Below, piece after piece: positions 6,440-14,300 of a DNA stretch of 28,295 nucleotides; position 1 is the first letter of the stretch; each line of letters starts with the position of its first letter. The notes under the pieces were generated by a model that had not been told where the DNA came from, did not search any database, and saw only the letters and a list, made by a program, of their open reading frames with translations. The stretch is taken from positions 1 to 28,295 of IMG/VR virus record IMGVR_UViG_3300020205_002878, one strand, 5' to 3'. Made by a program: the position numbers and the translations under genes. The stretch is from a virus.

Positions 6440-6634
6440 ATGAGTAAGAATGCTAATGAAGGATGTCCTGTTTCTGGCGGATGCGATTGGGTTTCGTGCT
6501 GGTTGAGCAAGGTTGGAGTGACCCGGTCGCTCTTGGTTACCCTTGCTCTGCTGCCATTCGCTTGGAATGGAGTGTCCTTTTTGAAGGATGCCGTCCTCCA
6601 TGTTTGGAACTTGGTTACTACGGCTCATCCGTAA
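6440..6634 (+). CDS. Small Cys-rich membrane protein, 64 aa
   Basis: The N-terminus has three cysteines (C9, C15, C20) in a glycine-rich segment, followed by one hydrophobic stretch (about residues 30-50) and a short tail. AAAGGAAA lies about 8 bases before the ATG. It follows the two membrane/coiled-coil paralogues and may act with them. No family was recognised. Confidence 0.6.
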   Translation: MSKNANEGCPVSGGCDWVSCWLSKVGVTRSLLVTLALLPFAWNGVSFLKDAVLHVWNLVTTAHP

Positions 6635-6653
6635 TCCAAACCTTGGTAAGAAA

Positions 6654-6675
6654 GCCCCCCACTTCGGTGGGGGGC
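6654..6675 (+). terminator. Perfect 9-bp GC hairpin with TTCG tetraloop
   Basis: GCCCCCCAC pairs perfectly with GTGGGGGGC around the extra-stable TTCG loop. It lies 19 bases after a stop codon and 5 bases before tRNA-Glu. There is no T-run after it, so it may be a 3'-end stabiliser or a boundary for tRNA processing rather than a classical intrinsic terminator. Confidence 0.6.
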
Positions 6676-6680
6676 AATAC

Positions 6681-6754
6681 GCCCTAATAGATTAACCGGT
6701 TAAATCCCCGCCCTTTCAAGGCGGTGAGTCGGGGTTCGAGTCCCCGTTAGGGTA
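6681..6754 (+). tRNA. tRNA-Glu (TTC)
   Basis: The acceptor GCCCTAA pairs with TTAGGGT (first pair G-U). The anticodon stem CCGCC/GGCGG holds loop CTTTCAA, giving TTC. The T arm is CGGGG-TTCGAGT-CCCCG. CCA is not encoded. Confidence 0.95.
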
Positions 6755-6780
6755 TTGAAATTTACATAATCTTTACACGC

Positions 6781-6801
6781 CCGTGCATAGATATTGCACG
6801 G
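6781..6801 (+). promoter_or_regulatory. Hairpin overlapping the ribosome binding site of the gene at 6810
   Basis: CCGTGCA (6781-6787) pairs perfectly with TGCACGG (6795-6801) around loop TAGATAT. The last two G bases of the stem are the first half of the GGAG ribosome binding site (6800-6803) for the ATG at 6810. Folding would hide part of that site, as in translational operators or RNA thermosensors. Confidence 0.45.
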
Positions 6802-6809
6802 AGAAACAA

Positions 6810-7073
6810 ATGGAAATTGCACTAATAGGAATTGGTATTTTGGCATCAGTGATACTTTACAAAATTGGCTATAACAAGGGAAAACAAGACGGTCATACCG
6901 TTGGATATAGCCACGGAATGTTCAAAGCAAATGAACTTCTTAATGAAAAGAAAGCCATTGAAGATGCAGAACGATCTAAACCTTTCGTTGGTGTCAAACA
7001 CCGTCTTTCCGGAGGTTTCAGAGAACCAATCCGATCTGATCATTCCACAACAGAACCTGCTTGGCTCGGTTGA
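6810..7073 (+). CDS. Small membrane protein, 87 aa
   Basis: A single hydrophobic segment starts right at the N-terminus (residues 2-18, EIALIGIGILASVILYKIG). A polar region rich in K, G and E and a long charged tail follow. I chose the ATG at 6810 (GGAG 6 bases upstream) over one at 6783 that lies inside a hairpin. The 3' half overlaps the methylase frame by about 110 bases, an unusually long overlap. Function is unknown. Confidence 0.6.
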   Translation: MEIALIGIGILASVILYKIGYNKGKQDGHTVGYSHGMFKANELLNEKKAIEDAERSKPFVGVKHRLSGGFREPIRSDHSTTEPAWLG

Positions 7074-7599
7074 AACCCGCAATATAATTGACCATTACCA
7101 CTATTGGAAGCACGATGCAATTCTTGCTGATCTTGATTCCAAGCGGCACAACTTCACGGTTGTTTGCTGCAATCTTGGTAATGATTTTAATATTGCCACA
7201 GTGATTCGCAACTCTAATGCGTTCTTGGCAAAGGAAGTATGGATCTACGGTCACAAGCAATGGGATCGGCGTGGTGCTGTAGGCACACATAACTACTCAA
7301 GAATTAAACACTTCAAGACTTTGGAAGAACTCCATGCAGCAATGGATGATGTGGTTGATTCTGTGACTGTTGCTGTGGATAATATTCCTTTGGCTGTTCC
7401 TGTTGATCAATTTGAGTGGAACAAAGACAAGCACTATTTCATCATTATGGGTCAGGAACAATTAGGAATCCCACAGGAAGTGCTTGACATCTCGCAGCAT
7501 TGCGTCTATATTAGGCAGTATGGAAGCGTTCGAAGCCTTAATGTGGGAACAGCAAGCGGGATCGTGATGCAGGATTTCTGCACTAAAATAAATATTTAA
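6964..7599 (+). CDS. SpoU/TrmH-family RNA 2'-O-methyltransferase, about 211 aa
   Basis: The protein has the SPOUT knot motifs: N..N...VIRNSNAF (about residues 73-87), GQEQLGI (163-169) and the C-terminal RQYGSVRSLNVGTASGI (184-200) that binds S-adenosylmethionine. These fit TrmH-type enzymes that methylate ribose in tRNA (classically G18), although TrmL-type wobble methylation or rRNA targets cannot be excluded. The gene lies between tRNA-Glu and the CAA-anticodon tRNA, with only 5 bases to the latter, which favours a tRNA substrate. The start is uncertain: the frame is open back to 6865, the ATG at 6964 is my choice, and TTG/GTG codons near 6988 are alternatives. No strong ribosome binding site is visible. 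Confidence 0.85.
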   Translation: MQNDLNLSLVSNTVFPEVSENQSDLIIPQQNLLGSVETRNIIDHYHYWKHDAILADLDSKRHNFTVVCCNLGNDFNIATVIRNSNAFLAKEVWIYGHKQWDRRGAVGTHNYSRIKHFKTLEELHAAMDDVVDSVTVAVDNIPLAVPVDQFEWNKDKHYFIIMGQEQLGIPQEVLDISQHCVYIRQYGSVRSLNVGTASGIVMQDFCTKINI

Positions 7600-7604
7600 A
7601 ACAA

Positions 7605-7677
7605 GCCAAAGTAGACCAACGGCAGAGTCGATTCACTCAAAATGAATTCAGTGTGGGTTCGAATCCCACCTTTGGCA
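7605..7677 (+). tRNA. tRNA with CAA anticodon (Leu), short variable loop
   Basis: The acceptor GCCAAAG pairs with CTTTGGC (discriminator A). The anticodon stem ATTCA/TGAAT holds loop CTCAAAA, giving CAA (reads UUG, leucine). The T arm is GTGGG-TTCGAAT-CCCAC. The D stem is only GAC/GTC. The variable region is just 5 bases (TCAGT), whereas bacterial tRNA-Leu normally has a long variable arm. It lies 5 bases after the methylase gene. CCA is not encoded. Confidence 0.85.
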
Positions 7678-7705
7678 TTAATACATATGGTAAAAGGATA
7701 AATAA

Positions 7706-8293
7706 ATGGAACCATTCAAGAAGTTCATCAGCGAAGCAAAACTATCCCGTATCTTTCAATATGTGGAAGATCCAAAGAAAACCTTTGGCATTGTGTCTTC
7801 TTTCCGTGGACAGTATTCCAAGGAAGAAAATCTTAAGCGTCATCTTGATTTAAAGAAAGCCATTCGAGACATGGGCTTGGGCTTTATTGAGATGAAGGGC
7901 GGCTACAAGGAAGAAGGCGGCTTTGTTGAGGAGTTGAGTATTTTTATTCCTGGAGTCAAGCGGTCACAGATCATTAAGTTGGGACAGGATTTCGAGCAGC
8001 ACTCTGTGATGTTCAAGGACGAGGTTGAGTTTGTCTATATTGGAACAAACGAATCATCAGGTGTTGGTACTGTTCTATCCAAGTTCAAGGCTGGTTCTGG
8101 AAAAGAGAACATTGAATTGGCAAAGGACAAGGTTGCCGAGTTCTTTTCCCAATTAAAGAAGGGTTCACACAAAGACAAGAAGTTTGTATTCAATATGGAG
8201 TCGTTCTCGCTTTACGAGCAGGAAGAATGGAACTTTGCAAAGGCGGCTTATCTTAAGCGTGGACAAAAGCCTGAGTGGATTCAGATTATTTGA
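7706..8293 (+). CDS. DUF3293-like phage protein, 195 aa
   Basis: The first 115 residues fit the DUF3293 pattern: a strand and turn (GIVSSFRGQYSKEEN), helix KRHLDLKKAIRDMG, a G-G-Y segment, then EELSIFIPGV, a helix and a buried strand. The C-terminal 80 residues are a charged region with SFSLYEQEEW. AAAGGA lies just upstream of the ATG. The function of the family is unknown. It is the last plus-strand protein gene before the convergent tape-measure gene. Confidence 0.65.
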   Translation: MEPFKKFISEAKLSRIFQYVEDPKKTFGIVSSFRGQYSKEENLKRHLDLKKAIRDMGLGFIEMKGGYKEEGGFVEELSIFIPGVKRSQIIKLGQDFEQHSVMFKDEVEFVYIGTNESSGVGTVLSKFKAGSGKENIELAKDKVAEFFSQLKKGSHKDKKFVFNMESFSLYEQEEWNFAKAAYLKRGQKPEWIQII

Positions 8294-8299
8294 TAACGA

Positions 8300-8370
8300 C
8301 GGGGATGTGGTGTAATAGTAACACGCCGCTTTTGGGAAGCGGAAAAGCCGTGCAAGTCGGACATTCCCGA
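8300..8370 (+). tRNA. Irregular tRNA-Pro (TGG)
   Basis: The acceptor CGGGGAT pairs with ATTCCCG, and the anticodon stem CCGCT/AGCGG holds loop TTTGGGA (anticodon TGG). Two features are weak: the D loop lacks the usual GG pair, and the T stem has only three good pairs around loop TGCAAGT. It ends immediately before the stop codon of the convergent tape-measure gene. It may be a functional but divergent tRNA or a decaying one. Confidence 0.6.
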
Positions 8371-11300
8371 TTAGCGGTAAAGCATTGAATAGTAGCGTTC
8401 ACCTGAGAACAGGATGGACGGATCGCTGTTTCTTCCGCCCGGTGGGGATACAATCATATTCGTGTTTCCAACAGTGGTTGCATTTACGATAGATGCGTTT
8501 CCTCCCATTCCACCCGCTTCGCCTATTGCAGCACCCGTCCGCATGGCTTGATTTTCGCCACGCAGTTGTTGGTTAGCGGTGGTAACCCGCTCCATAGCAA
8601 GCGATACATCTTGTAGATTCTGTATCTTGGTTGCATCCATAGAGACAAGAGTGCTTATTGTTTCCAATGCTATCTCAGGATTTGCACTCAAAGCACCAAA
8701 GGCTGCTCCTACTTTTTCCACAGCATCAGCAATAGTAAGAAGAGCCGTTGCCGTTTGCAGTAATTGTGCAGATTGTGATGCAAGTGTTGTAATAACACCC
8801 AAGATTCCTGGGCCTGGATCAAATCCCAAATAAGAGGCTATGTCTCCCAAGATATTCCCTGCTGCAAGCAGAGTATTTGAAGCCGCTATTGCACTTGTCA
8901 ATACCAACAGTGCTGCTCCTGTTGCTAGGATTCCAAGGGCAGCAATGATCAACATTGGGCCAGCAGCAGCCAAGGCATTCACAAATCCTACGATTGCATC
9001 CATTCCCTTTTCATTTATCATATTAGTCACAAGAGCCAATGGAATCATACCCAATCCTATTGCACCCAATCCTATTCCTGCAAGAACCATAAGTTCAGCC
9101 AAAAATCCAAAGATGCCTAATGGCAGTACCAAATCCATTAATGATTTTGCTAATTCGCTTAATACCTTTGGATCTGCCAAACTCATTAGTGCCAAGCCAA
9201 CACCAAATCCAATCATGCCCAATCCTGCTAAAGCCATCATTGGTGAAATTAGCGAGAACAGCGCAATCGGTGGAACCAAAGCCATCAGCGATCCTGCCAA
9301 GGCACTAAGTTTTCCTGGATCGGCTGCCGACATCATTTGTAGACCAATGGCAAGTGGCATCATTGCCAAGCCAATAACTGCAATAAGTGCTGCGCCGGCG
9401 GCGATTGCTGCTGCGCCAACACCCGTTAATGCAATTGCACCAATTACTCCAGCAACAAGAGCCAATCCAGTAACAGCAGCCAAAGCAACTCCAATTGTAG
9501 AGAGATCAATTCCTGACATCATTTGCATACTATATGCAAGTGGCATCATTGCCAAGCCAACGGCGGCAAGTGCTAATGCACCCATTAGAATATCACCCTC
9601 AAACTTGCTTACAACAATAAGAATAGCAGCAAGACCAGCAATGGCAACAAGACCCGATAATATTCCTGAGAATGGAATTTGCCCAAGTATTCCCATACCA
9701 ATAGCAAATGGTATCATTGAGACACCTACTGCTGCCAAACCTAATGCGCCCCTGATTACCTTCATGTCTCCGAATGACTTGATTCCTTCTGCAAGCGAAG
9801 ACAAGAATCCTCCAATACCACCCTTCTTTTTGCCCATTCCTCCAGGTGCTGCGCCTTCTTTTCCGCCTTGACCGTCTTTGCTTTCACTACTGCCTTCATC
9901 AACTTTCTTGCCGTTTCCATCCTTTAAAAAGTTGTAGATGTCTTCAAGCCATTTGTCTGCCTGTATGTCCTTGGTGTATAGTGCGGTTTCTTCCGACTTG
10001 CCATTGGCTTCTTCTTTTCCAAATCCCAAAAGACCTTTTATGCCACCCTTGGCTGCTGTTGCAAGACTGCCAAATTTTCCTTTTGTGAAATCGGTAACTC
10101 GGTTGTAGGTGTTTTTTAGTGTACTCTTGGCTCGGGATATAATACTACCACTACTAACACCCTTCTCACCCTTTCCAAAGAACTTGGTGACACGACCAAA
10201 AGCACTCTTGATGCCCATTTTTGTATTATTGAGTATGCCGCCAACAGATCCTCTTGGTTTGGTGAAGAACTCGCCAACACTCTTGAAAGTGCTTGACATC
10301 TTTTCCTTGGCAATCTTTAGGAAACTTGTACTTGTACTCCTACTCGTACTTTCTCTTGAACGACCGGAGAATATATTCTTTATTGCGGAATAAGTTTTTG
10401 ATCCAAATTTGGATACCTTTTCTCTAAATGTATTTGATTCTCTTGAACGACCGGAGAATATATTCTTTATTCCAGCATAAGCCGTTGATCCGAACTTTGA
10501 TATCTTTTCTTTTGTTGCCCGTAGTCTTCCGCCGACCGCTTCTTTGGCTATGGTATAACCCCTGCCTAAAGATTCTTTTGCAGTTGTCAATCCCTTTACG
10601 GTTCCTTCCTTGGCGGCTATCATGCCTCTACCAATGGACTCTCTGACAGCAGTATACTTTCTTCCAATAGCCCCTCCGACCGTCTGAGCCACGCCCGAGG
10701 CACTGCTATAAGCCTTCTTTGCCAAGCCAATGGTAGTATCTTTTATACCCCCTGCTGCCGACTTTATCTTTTCTTTTACATTTTCTACAGTATCAATGCT
10801 CTTATTTACAACATTGCGTACATCTTCTTTCAACTTATCTTTTGTCTTGGTGTACAGGCTTTTCCAAGTTTCTTTTCCACTTTCCTTAGACATCTCATTG
10901 GATTTTTGACTTTGTGTCTTTAGATCCTCAGACGATTCGGTGGTCTTCTCGGCAGTCTTCTCGCTGCTCTCCTGAGTGGATGAAAGAGCCTCGGAATCGG
11001 AGCGCATGATACTCAAGATACTTGAAAGAATTTGTTCGCTGTGTATATCATGGGTATAGATGGAGCCTTGCTCAAGTGCACTCTTGCTCAACTCTATCAT
11101 TGAGGTGTATGCTTCTTGAGCAAGAGGAACAAACTCGTCCATCTTTGGCATACGGGATTCGCCAGATGGAAGCAGACTTCCTGGGCTTCCTTCGGGTTGC
11201 CTTGAAACGGATTGTCTTAGTGTCTCCATTGTTTCAATGGAGGTTCTAACCAAATCCTCTCCAATAGAGATGTTTCTATCTGCAAGTGTTCTTAGATTTT

Positions 11301-14300
11301 CATCACTCACGGATACTGTGGACGATTCCTGACGGGCATTTTGCTCGGATGTTACCTTTGCAATGGTCTTTAGATCATCGGATGATGACTTTCCTACTGC
11401 CGTCAGTTCTATCAGACTTCGGGTTGACTCCTCAGACATCACCAATGCTTCGTCTTCTGCCTTTTGCTTTGTAGAAACAGTCTTGGTTTTCTTGCTATTG
11501 GACTCTGATGTTTCCTCTGTCTTTAGACGAGCCAATTCATCCGAAATATCCTTTGATGTGTTTACCTCTCCTGTGGTGCTTTCCCGTTGTAAGAGTGAGA
11601 CATCAATGGAATCAACCACGGTGTTTATATTCGTACCAAGATTCGTCATAGAATCATCGGTTCTAACTACGGTTTCTGATAGATCCTTCTTTGCAGAATC
11701 AAGAGAAATTGCTGTTGTTGTAACACGATTTAGCGCACTTGAAGCAGCATCAGTTGATGTTTGTAGTGTTTCGCTTGATGTGGATTCAGCCGTACTACGG
11801 GTTGCAGTCGCTGCCGTTGTTGATGTGGCGGTATTTGTCTTTAAGGACTCGGTTGCGATATTGTTTGATGCCGTGGAGATTTCCTGTGAAATCTTTGATT
11901 GGTCTATTGCCAACTGTTCGATTCTTTGGGTCAGAACATCGAATGCACTTGTAAGACGACTTATTTCTTCCGTTGTCTTGCTTGTCTGTTCGGTTGATTT
12001 CTTTTGGGTATCAATGTCTAAATTTACAACAACAGAACTGGTGTTCAATGCAAGAGTTTCACTCTGTTGGCTCTTGGTAATGTCGATGGTACTTGACGAG
12101 AGAGTTGTTTCTGCTCCAAACAGTTCAAGAGTCTTTGTCGTAAGGCTCTGTATAGCCTCGTTTATAGACTTGATGCTATCAACAAACGATGTTGTTGCTT
12201 CAGTAAATGATGTGGTAACACTATTCGACTTCAAATCATTGAAGGATCTTGTCACGGATTCTGTTGTGGTTCTCAAGAACTCTTCGGCAGTTGTCACTTC
12301 CGCAGTCTTTAGTTGAAGCAACTGTAGAGTCTCTCCAACAGTCTTTATCTTTTCTTCTATTGTCGAAGAAGTGCTTGCATTTGTCTGTAGATTCTGTAAT
12401 TGTGTCTGTATTGCCAATGATACAGAGTCCGTTACGGTCTTGAGAACCTGTTCGGATACTGATGCAGTACCCGTTGTTGCCTTTGTTTCTGAAGAGGAAA
12501 TATCGGATGTCTTGGCTTGAAGTTCCGTTAGTGCCAATGATACAGAGTCCGTTACGGTCTTGAGAACCTGTTCGGATGAAGCCTTGTCTGAGACTTGGTT
12601 TTGGAGACTCTGTAGTGCTGTAGAAACTGCTTCAGTAACAGTCTTCATGTGCTCTTCGGAAGCCGATACATCGGTAGTCTTGGTCTTTAGTATATCAAAA
12701 ACCGCATAGACTGCATCCGTTGTGGATTTCAGTGTAGTTTCACATTCAGTCAGTTGCTTTGTTGCCAACTCCAAATTTGTCAGAGTATCGGTTACACTCT
12801 TTATCGTGCTTTCATAAGTCGATACTAAATCCGAAGAAGCAATAGTCGTTATTTGCTTTGTGAGGCTATCCAATCCTGTGGTTATGGATTGATTTATGGT
12901 CTTTATTGATTCTGCAAAGGACTTCATTTCATCGGTAAATAGAACCAATGATTGTGTTGTTGTAGAATCGGTAACAATACCACCAACACCAGTGGTTTTT
13001 ACTGATTTTTTCTTACCAGAAGTAGTTACTTGTTCGGGTTCAACTGCTTCTGCTGTTGTTTGTAATGGGGCAACAGCATTTGGCTCCAATGGCAAGGCTG
13101 TTTTGGCTGTTTCTATTGACTGCAATTTTGTAGTCAGAGCATTTATTGTGGTTGTTAGCACTTCCTCGGAAGTTGCCGTTTCCTCGGTTGTACGCAATGC
13201 CGATTCAACAGCACTCATTACAGACATTATATCTTCAGTTGTCAATGCACCAGTAGTTGATTGGGTAGACTTTGTGGTGTCTACTATTGCAGAAAATACA
13301 GCATTTCTTATTGCCGTATTAACATCCAAAGAATCTGTGCCTTCTGGAATTTGTTCTTGTGCTGTAAATACTGATTGGGAAACAGCATCAGTTATACTCT
13401 TAGAGAACACATCAGGAGAGACAGCAGTTGTGGATGCAAGCGTTGGCTGTGTTTTCTTGACGGCAGGAGCAACTCCTGCCTTTTGTAAGTTGGTATCCAA
13501 TTGTTCATTATATGTGCTGATTTTGCTTATACCAGCACCACTTGCTTTGATTCTCTCAGTTGTTTGAGTAGAAGCCTTTCTGGCTTCCTCGCTTTGTGAG
13601 CCATAGAGAACCGCACCAACATTTCCACCACCAAGCATTTTAGGCAGTTTCTTGCCTAATATACCAGTTCTTTCCAAACCTATCTTGAACATATTTGTGA
13701 AGATATCACCAAATCCTTCACCCTTGAGAGCACCAAATAGACCACCTGTAAAGGATTTGGATACAACTTCTCCTGCAAATCCTCTTTTACCCTTTTTGTA
13801 TTGTCCGCTGGTTGCTTCTACTTGCTTTTGGCGGAATACCGTATCAGTCTTTAGGGTACTTATTTCTTTATTAAGAGTCAGAATTGCGTGTTTTCTGACC
13901 TTAATTTCTGTCTCTTTTTTACTCTTTTCATCACCAGTAAGATTGCCGAGTTCGGCTTCTCCTACCTTAATGATTTCTTTTTCTGATTCATATTTATCGG
14001 TTAGGATTTCCAGAGTATCCTTTTCTGCCAACATCTGCCCTTCAATACGCTGCTGAATGAGTTCACGCTGATCGTCAGTCTGTGCATCTGCAAATTTTTG
14101 CAGTAAATCTCTGAAGTTAGACATCAATCGGTCACTCACTGTAGCCGATTCTGCTATTGATTTTTCTTCAGTTTTGATTCTTGTTTTTTCGTAATCAAGA
14201 TATTTTTCTTGAACACTTATGAGTTCTTTCTTGCTCTCTACTTCTTTCTTTACTTCTTCTTTAGACATATTAGAAGTATTGCGTCGAGTCTCCAAGATAG

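Noticed and set aside
7697-7704. GATAAATA before the gene at 7706 as a late promoter
   Set aside because: It is the spacer between AAAGGA and the ATG, has a mismatch at the first base, and would start transcription inside the gene.
8579-13567. Several long plus-strand open frames opposite the tape measure gene (for example 8840-9871 and 11363-12316)
   Set aside because: They are antisense to a long, clearly coding protein with repeats and low complexity, have no consistent ribosome binding sites, and their translations look like shadow sequence.
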